Source: Ga0077527 sp021300125 (GTDB lineage Bacteria; Pseudomonadota; Gammaproteobacteria; Burkholderiales; SG8-41). Taken from it: a stretch of 64,000 bases of DNA. The notes beneath the pieces are model-generated. The model was not told where the DNA came from. It made no database searches and saw only the letters and a program-made list of their open reading frames with translations. The DNA is taken from positions 1 to 64,000 of the forward strand of contig JBKDUF010000048.1 in the NCBI GenBank assembly GCA_046339595.1. Reading direction: 5' to 3'. This document shows, piece after piece, positions 16,898 through 25,676 of this stretch (its first letter is position 1; every line of letters starts with the position of its first letter). Position numbers and translations under genes: made by a program.

Positions 16898-19780
16898 ATG
16901 AGCGCCAGCGCCGAGACCGTCGTCCGCAGCGAAACCCGCAACACCACCTGTTACATGTGCGCCTGCCGCTGCGGCATCCGCGTGCATCTCAAAAACGGTG
17001 AAGTCCGTTACATCGAGGGCAATCCCGAGCACCCGCTGAACCAGGGCGTGATCTGCGCCAAGGGCGCCTCGGGCATCATGAAGCAGTATTCGCCGGCGCG
17101 CCTGACCCAGCCGCTGAAGCGCAAGGCCGGCGCCGAGCGTGGCGCCAACGCCTTCGAGCCGATCAGCTGGGATGAAGCCTTCCGCATCATGGAGGAACGG
17201 CTGCGCAAGATCCGCTCGACCGATCCGCGTAAATTCGCGCTGTTCACCGGCCGCGACCAGCTGCAGGCCCTGACCGGCCTGTTCGCCCGGCAGTTCGGCA
17301 CCCCGAACTACGCCGCCCACGGCGGCTTCTGCTCGGTGAACATGGCCGCGGGCATGATCTACAGCATCGGCGGCAGTTTCTGGGAGTTCGGCGGGCCCGA
17401 CCTCGACCGCGCGAAGCTGTTCGTGATGATCGGCACCGCTGAGGACCACCATTCCAACCCGCTCAAGATCGCAATTTCAAAGTTCAAGCGCAGCGGGGGC
17501 AAGTTCATTTCCATCAATCCGGTGCGCACCGGGTACTCGGCGGTGGCCGACGAGTGGATCCCGATCCGCCCCGGAACCGACGGCGCGCTGCTGCTGGCGC
17601 TGAACCACGAACTGCTGCGCCAGGGCCTCTACGACCGCGACTTCATCGCCCAGTACAGCAACGCCGGCTATCTGGTGAACCTTGACGAATCCAGCGACCA
17701 GTTCGGCATGATCGTCTGCGATGAACAGGCCGAGGAGAAGAACCCGCACCGCAAGCACCAGCAGCTGTGGTGGGACCGCCATTCCAACCGCGCGGTGATC
17801 AACCACACGGCAGGCAGTGACCCGGCACTGACCGGCAGCTACCGCCTGCCCGACGGCACACCGGTGAAGCCGGCTTTCGAGCTGCTGCGCGAACGCCTGG
17901 CCGGCTATACGCCGGAATGGGCCGCCGGCATCACCGGCATTGATGCCGAGACGATCCGCCGCCTGGCCAGGGAAATGGGCATCACCGCGCGCGACCAGAA
18001 GATCGAACTGCCGATTGCCTGGACCGACAGCTGGGGCCGCAAACACGACAAGGTCACCGGCAACCCGGTGGCCTTCCATGCGATGCGCGGACTGGCGGCG
18101 CATTCCAACGGCTTCCAGACCATCCGCGCGCTGTCGGTGCTGATGTCGCTGCTCGGCACCATTGACCGGCCGGGTGGCTTCCGCCACAAGGCGCCGTTCC
18201 CGCGCAGCACGCCGCCGGTGTATGCGCGCAATCCTAACGATCCGGCGGCCGTGAAGCCGGACACGCCGCTGGGCGGCGCGCCGCTGGGTTTCCCCGGCGG
18301 TCCGGAGGACCTGTTCGTGGACGAACAGGGCGGTCCGGTGCGCATCGACAAGGCCTTCTCCTGGGAGCATCCGCTGGCGGTGCACGGGATGATGCACAAC
18401 GTCATCACCAATGCCTGGCGCGGTGACCCGTACCGCATCGACACGCTGCTGATCTTCATGGCGAACATGGCGTGGAATTCGACCATGAACACGGTCGAGG
18501 TGCGCAAGATGCTGAACGACAAGGACGCGTCGGGTGAATACAAGATCCCGTTCCTGATCGTCTGTGACGCCTTTCAGTCGGAGATGACGGCTTTCGCCGA
18601 CCTGATCCTGCCCGACACCACCTACCTCGAGCGCCATGACGTGATGTCGATGCTCGACCGGCCGATTTCGGAATTCGACGGACCGGTGGATTCGGTGCGG
18701 GTGCCGGTGGTGCCGCCCAAGGGCGAGTGCAAACCCTTCCAGGAGGTGCTGGTGGAGTTGGCGGGGCGGTTGAAGTTTCCGGCCTTCACCAAACCTGACG
18801 GTTCGCGCAAGTTCAGGGACTATCCGGATTTCATTGTCAATTTTGAAACCGAGCCGGGATCGGGGCAGGGCTTCCTGATCGGATGGCGCGGCAAGGATGG
18901 CGACAAGGCACTGGTCGGTGAACCCAATCCGAAGCAGTGGGAGATGTACGCGAACAACAACTGCGTGTTCCACCATGTGATGCCCGAGTCGCACCAATAC
19001 ATGCGGAACTGGAACCTCGGCTATTCCGAGTGGGCGCAGCAGATGAAACTGCGCCGCTTTGCAGACCCGGTGATCATCCAGCTCTACGCCGAGGTGCTGC
19101 AGAAATTCCGCCGCGCCGCCAAAGGCCACGGCAAACGCGTGCCGCCGTCGCAGCTGCGCGAGCGCATCCTGACCTATTTCGACCCGCTGCCCTTTTATTA
19201 CACGCCGCTGGAGGTGCAGGCTTCGGACACGGCGACCTATCCGCTGGCGGCGATCACCCAGCGGCCGATGGCGATGTATCACTCCTGGGATTCGCAGAAC
19301 GCCTGGCTGCGCCAGATTCATGCGCATAACTATCTGTTTGTAAACGAAAAAACGGCACTGGCCGAGGGTATCGCCGACGGCGACTGGATCTGGGTGGAGT
19401 CCGCCCACGGGCGCGTGCGCTGCCTGTGCCGCCACAGCAACGCGGTGGAGCCGGGGACGGTGTGGACCTGGAATGCCATCGGTAAGGCGCAGGGCGCCTG
19501 GAACCTCGCACCGGAAGCAAACGAGGCCCAGCGCGGCTTTCTCCTCAACCACCTGATTACCGAGGAACTGCCGGCAGGCGAGGGACGGACGATTTCGAAT
19601 TCCGATCCGGTGACCGGACAGGCCGGCTGGTATGACGTGCGGGTACGCATCCGCAAGACCGCTGCGGACGAGCCGGCGGAAACCTTCCCGCAGGTCGCGC
19701 CGCTGACGCCGCTGCCGGGCATGAATCCGGTGCGCCGGCTGTGGCAGGGCTTTGTTGCGGGGACAGGTGAATTCAAATGA
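16898..19780 (+). CDS. soeA: Molybdopterin oxidoreductase catalytic subunit, SoeA-like (sulfite dehydrogenase)
   Basis: 960 residues. ATG 16898 is chosen because the [4Fe-4S] ligand motif 'CYMCACRCGIRVHL' follows after about 18 residues; the open frame extends upstream without homology. Molybdopterin oxidoreductase and C-terminal dinucleotide-binding domains are present ('NAIGKAQGAWNLAPEANE'). There is no Tat signal, so the active site faces the cytoplasm. Its order with a four-cluster ferredoxin subunit and a DmsC-like membrane subunit matches SoeABC, which oxidises sulfite to sulfate and reduces quinone. A DmsABC/PsrABC-like activity remains possible. Confidence 0.75.
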   Translation: MSASAETVVRSETRNTTCYMCACRCGIRVHLKNGEVRYIEGNPEHPLNQGVICAKGASGIMKQYSPARLTQPLKRKAGAERGANAFEPISWDEAFRIMEERLRKIRSTDPRKFALFTGRDQLQALTGLFARQFGTPNYAAHGGFCSVNMAAGMIYSIGGSFWEFGGPDLDRAKLFVMIGTAEDHHSNPLKIAISKFKRSGGKFISINPVRTGYSAVADEWIPIRPGTDGALLLALNHELLRQGLYDRDFIAQYSNAGYLVNLDESSDQFGMIVCDEQAEEKNPHRKHQQLWWDRHSNRAVINHTAGSDPALTGSYRLPDGTPVKPAFELLRERLAGYTPEWAAGITGIDAETIRRLAREMGITARDQKIELPIAWTDSWGRKHDKVTGNPVAFHAMRGLAAHSNGFQTIRALSVLMSLLGTIDRPGGFRHKAPFPRSTPPVYARNPNDPAAVKPDTPLGGAPLGFPGGPEDLFVDEQGGPVRIDKAFSWEHPLAVHGMMHNVITNAWRGDPYRIDTLLIFMANMAWNSTMNTVEVRKMLNDKDASGEYKIPFLIVCDAFQSEMTAFADLILPDTTYLERHDVMSMLDRPISEFDGPVDSVRVPVVPPKGECKPFQEVLVELAGRLKFPAFTKPDGSRKFRDYPDFIVNFETEPGSGQGFLIGWRGKDGDKALVGEPNPKQWEMYANNNCVFHHVMPESHQYMRNWNLGYSEWAQQMKLRRFADPVIIQLYAEVLQKFRRAAKGHGKRVPPSQLRERILTYFDPLPFYYTPLEVQASDTATYPLAAITQRPMAMYHSWDSQNAWLRQIHAHNYLFVNEKTALAEGIADGDWIWVESAHGRVRCLCRHSNAVEPGTVWTWNAIGKAQGAWNLAPEANEAQRGFLLNHLITEELPAGEGRTISNSDPVTGQAGWYDVRVRIRKTAADEPAETFPQVAPLTPLPGMNPVRRLWQGFVAGTGEFK

Positions 19781-19808
19781 CGCAATTCGTTGGCAGGGAG
19801 TGTGCGCA

Positions 19809-20510
19809 ATGACCCAGCTCGCGTTGGTGATCGATCTGAATGTCTGTGTGGGCTGCCATGCCTGTGTGACCAGCTGCAAGGAATGGAACACCTCGGGGGA
19901 AGCCGGCTTCATGGCCGACGACAACCCCTACGGCCGTGATCCGACCGGGACCTTTTTCAACCGGGTGCAGACCTTCGAGGTGGGCGAGTTCCCGGACACG
20001 CAGACCGTGCATTTCCCCAAGTCCTGCCTGCATTGCGAGGACCCGCCGTGCGTGCCGGTGTGTCCGACCGGCGCCAGCTACAAGCGGCCGGAAGACGGCA
20101 TCGTGCTGGTGGATTACGACAAGTGCATCGGCTGCAAGTACTGCGCCTGGGCCTGTCCCTACGGCGTGCGCGAACTGGACGAACACCAGAAGGTGATGAA
20201 GAAGTGCACGCTGTGCGTGGATCGCATCACTGACCAGAGCCTGCCCGAAGCCGAACGCAAGCCCGCCTGCGTGCTGGCCTGTCCGACCAACGCCCGGCTC
20301 TACGGCGACATCCATGACGAGGAATCGATCGTGTCGAAGGCGATCCGTGAAGCCGCGGGCTACCAGCTGATGCCCGAGTGGGGCACCAAGCCGGCCAACC
20401 ATTACCTGCCCCGGCGCGCCCCTGCGCTGCAGACCGCTGGCGTCGGCGCCACGGCCAATCCGCTCGATATCGACGGCCCGATGCCGCAGGCCACGGAGGG
20501 CCGGCCATGA
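19809..20510 (+). CDS. soeB: 4Fe-4S ferredoxin subunit of the molybdoenzyme, SoeB-like
   Basis: 233 residues. Four cysteine groups for iron-sulfur clusters are seen: 'CVGCHACVTSC' (from about residue 13), 'CLHCEDPPCVPVC', 'CIGCKYCAWAC' and 'CTLCVDR'. This is the DmsB/NrfC/PsrB-type electron-transfer subunit. The ATG at 19809 is preferred, as the conserved 'LALVIDLNVCVG' starts right after it. It lies 28 nt after soeA and overlaps soeC by 4 nt, so all three are co-translated. Confidence 0.8.
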   Translation: MTQLALVIDLNVCVGCHACVTSCKEWNTSGEAGFMADDNPYGRDPTGTFFNRVQTFEVGEFPDTQTVHFPKSCLHCEDPPCVPVCPTGASYKRPEDGIVLVDYDKCIGCKYCAWACPYGVRELDEHQKVMKKCTLCVDRITDQSLPEAERKPACVLACPTNARLYGDIHDEESIVSKAIREAAGYQLMPEWGTKPANHYLPRRAPALQTAGVGATANPLDIDGPMPQATEGRP

Positions 20511-21445
20511 ATCCCGCATTCTCGGTGGTGTTCCTGACCACGCTGATCGGCGCGGGGCAGGGGCTGTTCCTGGCGATGGTGGGCGTGGAGGCGGCGGCTG
20601 CCGCGCACTGGCTCGACGCGCCGGGCACGGCGTTTTATGTCACGGGCAGCGTGCTGTCCGTGCTGCTGCTGGGCTGCGGACTGCTCGCGTCGTTTTTCCA
20701 CCTCGGCCATCCCGAGCGCGCCTGGCGCGCGATCGCGATGTGGCGGACTTCCTGGCTGTCGCGCGAGGTGATCGTCCTGCCGGCCTTCATCGCCGCGGTG
20801 GCGCTGTACGGGCTGCTGCACCTGCTGGACCACGATGCCACGCTGGCTGTGGCCGGTCCCGGCGTGCTGCTGTGCCTGCTGCTGTTCTGGTGCACCGGCA
20901 TGATCTACGCCTGCATCAAATTCCTGCAGGAATGGGCAACGCCGCTGACGCTGGTGAATTTCACGCTGCTCGGTTCCGCTTCCGGCCTGATGCTCGCCGC
21001 CGCGCTGTCCGCACTGCGCGGCGATGGTCATGCCGAGGTGCTGGCGGGCTGGGCCCTGGGCCTGACCTTCGCCGGCTTTTTCACCCGGGTTGCGGCCTTG
21101 CTGCGCAATGACCGGCTGCGTCCGAAATCGACCCTGCAGAGCGCGATCGGCGTGAACCATCCGCGGGTGGTGCAGAAGTCGCAGGGTTTCACGGGCGGTT
21201 CCTTCAACACCCGCGAGTTCTTCCATGGCCGGGGGCCGGGCACGCTGCGTGCGGTGAAGTGGCTGTTCCTGGTGGCGGGCTTCATCCTGCCCGCGCTGCT
21301 GGCGGCGTCCTACCTGGACGGCGGCAGCAACTGGAAGCCGGTGGCGGCCACACTGATCCAGTTTGCTGGGCTGGTTGCCGAGCGCTGGTTTTTCTTTGCC
21401 CAGGCCAACCATCCGCAGAACCTTTATTATCAGGCGGTCTCCTGA
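20507..21445 (+). CDS. soeC: DmsC-like membrane anchor subunit, SoeC-like
   Basis: 312 residues, about eight membrane helices. It starts inside the soeB stop (ATGA). The N-terminal 'FSVVFLTTLIGAGQGLFLAM' and 'FFHLGHPERAWRA' are characteristic of DmsC/NrfD-related anchors that take or give electrons to the quinone pool. With the preceding two subunits it forms a membrane-bound complex. The quinone-linked direction cannot be proved from sequence; the SoeC assignment rests on gene order and overall resemblance. Confidence 0.78.
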   Translation: MNPAFSVVFLTTLIGAGQGLFLAMVGVEAAAAAHWLDAPGTAFYVTGSVLSVLLLGCGLLASFFHLGHPERAWRAIAMWRTSWLSREVIVLPAFIAAVALYGLLHLLDHDATLAVAGPGVLLCLLLFWCTGMIYACIKFLQEWATPLTLVNFTLLGSASGLMLAAALSALRGDGHAEVLAGWALGLTFAGFFTRVAALLRNDRLRPKSTLQSAIGVNHPRVVQKSQGFTGGSFNTREFFHGRGPGTLRAVKWLFLVAGFILPALLAASYLDGGSNWKPVAATLIQFAGLVAERWFFFAQANHPQNLYYQAVS

Positions 21446-21458
21446 ACGACCGCCGGAC

Positions 21459-21779
21459 ATGCCGCTCGACGGATCCCCCCGATTTGCCGCCTTTCGCGCC
21501 TACACCTATGTGCGTGAACTGACCCTGCGTGAGAAGCAGCGGCTGATTGCGGAGATCCAGCAAACCCGCGGCCTGATGCCGATCCTGATGAAACCGCGCA
21601 ACGGTCAGCGCTGGAGCGCCGACGACCGGGCGCAACTGCGCGATCACCTTGGCCGGCTGACGCGGCTCAGCCCCTATCTGGTGCTGGTGGTGATGCCCGG
21701 CGGTTTTTTCGTGTTGCCGGTATTCGCCTGGTGGCTGGATCGCCGGCGCGACCGCAACCGCATCCGTTTCGAGGGCTGA
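21459..21779 (+). CDS. Small basic protein with one or two membrane segments, unknown function
   Basis: 106 residues from ATG 21459, 13 nt after soeC. The N-terminal half is charged and helical ('ELTLREKQRLIAEIQQTRG'), followed by a hydrophobic hairpin 'LSPYLVLVVMPGGFFVLPVFAWWLDRRR' (about residues 67-96, split here by description) and a basic end. I do not recognise a named family. Its position suggests it is part of the oxidoreductase operon, perhaps an assembly or accessory factor, but this is inference. Confidence 0.65.
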   Translation: MPLDGSPRFAAFRAYTYVRELTLREKQRLIAEIQQTRGLMPILMKPRNGQRWSADDRAQLRDHLGRLTRLSPYLVLVVMPGGFFVLPVFAWWLDRRRDRNRIRFEG

Positions 21780-21788
21780 GGGCGGTCC

Positions 21789-22379
21789 TTGGTTGCCCTG
21801 TGGTATCTGCTGCTGCTCGCCCCCTTTGTTGCACTCGCGGTGCTGTGGCTGAACTACCGGCGCAAACAGGCGGCGCGTGAACGTGAGTCGATGCAGCGCT
21901 GGCAGCGCGTGGTCGAGGCACGGCCTGCAATCAGCGGCGAGCCTTCAGTCCCTGCGCCAGCCACTGCCGCCCACCGGCTGCGGCCGCGTTTGCTGGAACC
22001 CGCCGATACCCTGCTGTTCCGCCTGCTTGCACTGAGCTTGTCGGATCACGACGTGTTTGCCGGGGTTTCGGTCGACCAGATCCTGGTGCCAGGGACCTCG
22101 CTCACCGGGCTGGAGCGCGAAGCCCGCTTGCGCGCCTGGTCGCGGATGCGCATTGATTTCCTGGTCTGCGACAAGGGGCTGCAGCCGTGCGTGGCGGTGC
22201 TGGTCGATGCCGTTGACGAACGCATGGCCCTGGTCGAGGTCCTGCGGGCTTCGGGCTTGCGCTATGTGACCCTGACCCGCAGCAGCCTGCCGGGCCGCCA
22301 CCAGATGCGCGCAGTGGTCCTGGGAGAGGGCACACCGGCGGCCTCCCGTTCCAGCCCGAATTCCAACCCGGATTCATAA
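21789..22379 (+). CDS. Membrane-anchored DUF2726-like protein
   Basis: 196 residues from a TTG at 21789; no nearby ATG fits. It has one N-terminal membrane helix (about residues 2-21, 'ALWYLLLLAPFVALAVLWL'), a linker, then a soluble domain with 'LLEPADTLLFRLL' and 'RIDFLVCDKGLQPCVAVLVD', as in DUF2726 proteins, which resemble a restriction-endonuclease-like fold. It follows the previous small gene by 9 nt. Its role is unknown. Confidence 0.65.
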   Translation: MVALWYLLLLAPFVALAVLWLNYRRKQAARERESMQRWQRVVEARPAISGEPSVPAPATAAHRLRPRLLEPADTLLFRLLALSLSDHDVFAGVSVDQILVPGTSLTGLEREARLRAWSRMRIDFLVCDKGLQPCVAVLVDAVDERMALVEVLRASGLRYVTLTRSSLPGRHQMRAVVLGEGTPAASRSSPNSNPDS

Positions 22380-22428
22380 CCGTTTGATTCAAAAAGGGTA
22401 ATAAATCGGGCAGGGCGCCATAAAGCGC

Positions 22429-22457
22429 TTGACGGCGACTTTAGGTCCCCGTATAAC
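22429..22457 (+). promoter_or_regulatory. Sigma-70 promoter of cspA
   Basis: TTGACG (22429-22434) and TATAAC (22452-22457) are separated by exactly 17 nt. Transcription would begin near 22464 and give a leader of about 140 nt before the cspA ATG, the length typical of thermosensing cold-shock leaders. A small hairpin (22559-22573) lies close to the start. Confidence 0.75.
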
Positions 22458-22602
22458 GGCAGCGCGTGTTTGGTTTCAAGTGCTTGAAAGTCAGCGGTTT
22501 CCGGTGTTTCAGTGGCTGGTGTGCGTGCTTTTGGGGCTGTGAGATTTAAATACGATATCCGGCTTGATGCCGGTTTAATCCAACCTCAAAAGGAACAGCA
22601 AC

Positions 22603-22809
22603 ATGGCAACTGGTACCGTCAAATGGTTTAACGACGCCAAAGGTTACGGCTTCATCACCCCCGACGGCGGCGGTGAAGACCTCTTCGCCCACTTCTCGGG
22701 CATCAACATGAACGGCTTCAAGACGCTGAAGGAAGGCCAGAAGGTCACCTTCGACGTGACCCCGGGCAACAAGGGCAAGCAGCAGGCCAGCAACATCCAG
22801 GCCGCCTGA
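22603..22809 (+). CDS. cspA: Cold shock protein, CspA family
   Basis: 68 residues, one cold-shock OB-fold domain. RNP1 is 'KGYGFITP' and RNP2 is 'DLFAHFSGI'. It binds single-stranded RNA/DNA and acts as an RNA chaperone. AAAGGAA lies upstream as the ribosome-binding site. The long leader and the strong promoter and terminator make this a separate single-gene transcript. Confidence 0.95.
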   Translation: MATGTVKWFNDAKGYGFITPDGGGEDLFAHFSGINMNGFKTLKEGQKVTFDVTPGNKGKQQASNIQAA

Positions 22810-22828
22810 TCTTCCCGACCCAGGGTTG

Positions 22829-22858
22829 AAAAAACCGGGCCTCGGCCCGGTTTTTTTT
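22829..22858 (+). terminator. Rho-independent terminator of cspA
   Basis: A 6-bp GC stem (22835-22840 with 22845-22850) with a 4-nt loop is followed by eight T and preceded by an A-run. Confidence 0.9.
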
Positions 22859-22902
22859 CGCCGCAGACGTGCTGGTCATTGCATGAGTATTCCCGGACCC
22901 TG

Positions 22903-24045
22903 ATGAGCTTCGGCGATCAACATTCCGGCTGGGATCTGCATTGCCGCGTCGTCGACAATTTCGGCGATGCCGGCGTGTGCTGGCGCATCGCGAGGATGCT
23001 CGCGAACGAGCATGGCCTGCCGGTGCGGCTGTGGATCGACCGGCCACAGACGCTGCAGGCCCTGTTGCCCGGGCTCAATGCCGCTGCCGCGGTGCAGTAC
23101 ATCGACGGCGTCACCGTCTGCGATGTCACGCGCATCGCGCCGCAGCCGCAGGCTGCCGCGGTGGTGGTCGAGGCTTTCGGCTGCGGCCTGCCCGAGGACT
23201 ATGTCGTGGCCATGGCGGCGATGCCGCGGCCACCGCAATGGATCGTGCTCGAATACCTGAGCGCCGAGGACTGGGTGGACGGCCACCATGGGCTGGCCTC
23301 GCCGCACCCGCGACTGCCATTGCAGCGCTGGTTTTTCTTTCCGGGATTCGGCGGCGGCAATGGCGGCCTGCCGCGCGAGCACGATCTGCTGGCACGGCGC
23401 GGGGCTTTTGATGCCCCGGCCTTCTGGCGCGAATTTGGATTTGCCCCGCCACACAGCGACTGCCTCACAGCTTCGGTTTTCGCCTATCCCGATGCGCCTC
23501 TGGCGCCGCTGATCGATGCCTGCGCTGCGGCGCACGAGCCCGCCTTGCTGGTACTGCCGGAGGGCGCAATGGCCGTGGCGGCGCGCCGGCTGCTTGGGGC
23601 GGGTGAAAGCGTCCAGTCCCTGCAGCGCGGCGCGCTCGAACTGCGCTGGTTGCCGTTCCTGCCGCAGCGCCGCTATGACGAGCTGCTGTGGGCCTGCGAT
23701 CTCAATTTCGTGCGCGGCGAGGATTCCTTTGTCCGGGCACAGTGGGCGGGGCGGCCCCTGGTATGGCAGCCCTATCGGCAGGAGGATCAGGCCCACCGGC
23801 GGAAGCTCGCCGCGTTTGCCCGGCGCTACGCCGAGGGCATGGACGCCGCTGCAGCGGCAGCCTGGAACCCGTTGGTTCAGTGCTGGAACGACAGCGACGC
23901 CGGGGGTCTGGCCCAGGCCTGGCTGGCCTGGCGTGCGCAGGGCGCCGCGCTGCAAAAGCATGCGCTGGAATGGTCGGCACGGCTCGCTGCCGGGCCTGAG
24001 CTGGTCGCGGCACTGGTCGAGTTTGTCCGCGGCAAGGTAAAATAG
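22903..24045 (+). CDS. earP: EarP, EF-P arginine rhamnosyltransferase
   Basis: 380 residues from ATG 22903, just upstream of the conserved 'WDLHCRVVDNFGDAGVCWRIAR'. This N-terminal motif holds the Asp residues used in dTDP-rhamnose chemistry by EarP (GT104). The C-terminal GT-B half includes 'FVRGEDSFVRAQWAGRPLVWQPYRQ', which contains the nucleotide-sugar-binding residues. EarP rhamnosylates the tip arginine of EF-P, which lets EF-P rescue ribosomes at polyproline stretches. The efp gene starts 60 nt downstream and encodes the matching arginine. Confidence 0.95.
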   Translation: MSFGDQHSGWDLHCRVVDNFGDAGVCWRIARMLANEHGLPVRLWIDRPQTLQALLPGLNAAAAVQYIDGVTVCDVTRIAPQPQAAAVVVEAFGCGLPEDYVVAMAAMPRPPQWIVLEYLSAEDWVDGHHGLASPHPRLPLQRWFFFPGFGGGNGGLPREHDLLARRGAFDAPAFWREFGFAPPHSDCLTASVFAYPDAPLAPLIDACAAAHEPALLVLPEGAMAVAARRLLGAGESVQSLQRGALELRWLPFLPQRRYDELLWACDLNFVRGEDSFVRAQWAGRPLVWQPYRQEDQAHRRKLAAFARRYAEGMDAAAAAAWNPLVQCWNDSDAGGLAQAWLAWRAQGAALQKHALEWSARLAAGPELVAALVEFVRGKVK

Positions 24046-24105
24046 CGTGTTTCGCTTCTGGTGTTTACCCCGCGAATTTATTCAGCTTAATCAAGGATGT
24101 AGTTC

Positions 24106-24666
24106 ATGAAAATCGCACAGGAAATCCGCGCCGGCAATGTCATCATGGTCGGCAAGGACCCGATGGTGGTGCTCAAGGCCGAGTTCAGCAAATCCGGCCG
24201 CAATGCCTCCGTGGTCAAAATGAAATTGAAAAACCTGCTCTCCAACGGCGGCACCGAAACCGTGTACCGTGCCGACGAGAAATTCGATGTGGTGATGCTC
24301 GAGCGCAAGGAGGTGACCTACTCCTATTTCGCCGAGCCCTCCTATGTGTTCATGGATGCCGAGTTCAACCAGTACGAGGTGGACAAGGAAAACATGGGCG
24401 ACGCCCTGAATTACCTCGAGGACGGCATGCCCTGCGAAGTCACGCTCTACGAGGGACGCCCGATTTCGGTCGAGATCCCGCAGACGCTGGTGCGCGAGAT
24501 CGTCTATACCGAACCCGCGGTGCGCGGCGATACCTCGGGCAAGGTGCTGAAGCCGGCGAAACTGGCGACCGGTTACGAGATCCAGGTGCCGCTGTTCTGC
24601 GCCACCGGGGACAAGATCGAGATCGATACCCGCACCGGCGAATACCGCAGCCGCACCAAGGGCTGA
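24106..24666 (+). CDS. efp: Elongation factor P (arginine type)
   Basis: 186 residues, three beta-barrel domains (KOW-like, OB, C-terminal OB). The domain I loop reads 'SKSGRNASVVKMKLKNL', with Arg at the tip instead of Lys, as in EarP-modified EF-P of Pseudomonas and Neisseria. The C-terminus 'DKIEIDTRTGEYRSR' is conserved. EF-P relieves ribosome stalling at consecutive prolines. It is preceded by earP and followed by a terminator. Confidence 0.97.
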   Translation: MKIAQEIRAGNVIMVGKDPMVVLKAEFSKSGRNASVVKMKLKNLLSNGGTETVYRADEKFDVVMLERKEVTYSYFAEPSYVFMDAEFNQYEVDKENMGDALNYLEDGMPCEVTLYEGRPISVEIPQTLVREIVYTEPAVRGDTSGKVLKPAKLATGYEIQVPLFCATGDKIEIDTRTGEYRSRTKG

Positions 24667-24682
24667 GTCTCAAAAAATAAAC

Positions 24683-24705
24683 CAATAAAAACAATAAGTT
24701 ATATG
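24683..24705 (+). repeat. AT-rich dispersed motif, divergent copy e
   Basis: It starts with CAATAAAAACAA, identical to the first 12 bases of copies at 9447 and 46680, then diverges (TAAGTTATATG). It lies between the efp stop and the shared terminator. Confidence 0.5.
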
Positions 24706-24706
24706 A

Positions 24707-24735
24707 AAACGCCGCAGTGACCCTGCGGCGTTTTT
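24707..24735. terminator. Bidirectional terminator between efp and rlmJ
   Basis: AAAACGCCGCAG (24707-24718) pairs with CTGCGGCGTTTT (24723-24734). There is a T-run on the + side and an A-run on the other, so it can end both convergent genes. Confidence 0.9.
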
Positions 24736-24764
24736 GCTGGCAGCCGTGACCAGCGGCAGGCCGG

Positions 24765-25607
24765 TCATTCCCCGATCAGCCATTCACAGCGCACGCCCCC
24801 TTCGCCGGCCGGTGACAGTGCCCGCCACAGCCAGTCGAGCAACTGCGGGGCTTCAAGGTCCAGACCGAACGGTGGATTGATCACCAGCAGGCCGCTGCCG
24901 CGGATGTGTTCGTTCCAGTCCTCGCCATGCACCGCGAGTTCCAGCTGCAGCGTCTTCGGCAGCCCGGAAGCCTGCACGCTGCGCGCAAAGGCGGCCATGG
25001 CCGAGGGCGCCATCAGCGGATACCAGACCGCGATCATGCCGGTGGCGAAGCGGTTGTGCGCCTCCTTCGCGGTGCGCAGCACGCGGGCGAATTCGTCAGC
25101 CTGGTCGAAGGCGGAGTCGATGAAGGTCAGTCCGCGGCGTTCGCGCGGTGGCAGGAAGGCCTTGATCGAGGTGAAGCCATCCTGGTTGTGGATCGCGGTA
25201 TGGCGCGCGCCCTGCATCGCCGCCTGCAGCGCCGCGCAGTCGTCGCGGTTCAGCTCGCACAGCGCGAGCCGGTCGTTTTCGCGTATCAGCCGGCGCGCGA
25301 TGCGCGGCGAGCCGGGATAGAAACGCAGGCCGCCGCCGGGATTTTCGGCGCGAACCGCATCGAGGTAGGGCTGCAGTGCCTCTGGGGCATCGCTGCGGTC
25401 GAACACGCGGGCGATGCCCTTGCGCCATTCACCGGTTTTTTCCGACCAGGCGTGATTGAGGTCGTACAGCCCGATCCCGGCATGGGTGTCGAGGACAAAG
25501 TACGGCTTGTCCTTGCGTCCAAGCGCAAGCAGCAGCCGGCAGAGCAGGGCATGCTTGAATACATCCGACACGTTGCCGGCGTGAAACTGGTGGCGATACG
25601 AAAGCAT
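24765..25607 (-). CDS. rlmJ: 23S rRNA (adenine2030-N6)-methyltransferase RlmJ
   Basis: 280 residues. The N-terminal 'MLSYRHQFHAGNVSDVFKH' is the RlmJ signature, the SAM-binding segment is 'VLDTHAGIGLYDL' and the N6-adenine methyltransferase motif IV is 'NPPFGL' (about residue 244). It methylates A2030 of 23S rRNA in the cytosol. It is a single gene convergent with efp and divergent from the RidA gene. Confidence 0.95.
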   Translation of the reverse strand: MLSYRHQFHAGNVSDVFKHALLCRLLLALGRKDKPYFVLDTHAGIGLYDLNHAWSEKTGEWRKGIARVFDRSDAPEALQPYLDAVRAENPGGGLRFYPGSPRIARRLIRENDRLALCELNRDDCAALQAAMQGARHTAIHNQDGFTSIKAFLPPRERRGLTFIDSAFDQADEFARVLRTAKEAHNRFATGMIAVWYPLMAPSAMAAFARSVQASGLPKTLQLELAVHGEDWNEHIRGSGLLVINPPFGLDLEAPQLLDWLWRALSPAGEGGVRCEWLIGE

Positions 25608-25676
25608 GGGGCGGATTACATCACAACCGCGGTGCCGGCTGTGTAATCATGCGCTTTTTGCGGATGGGAGCCGATC

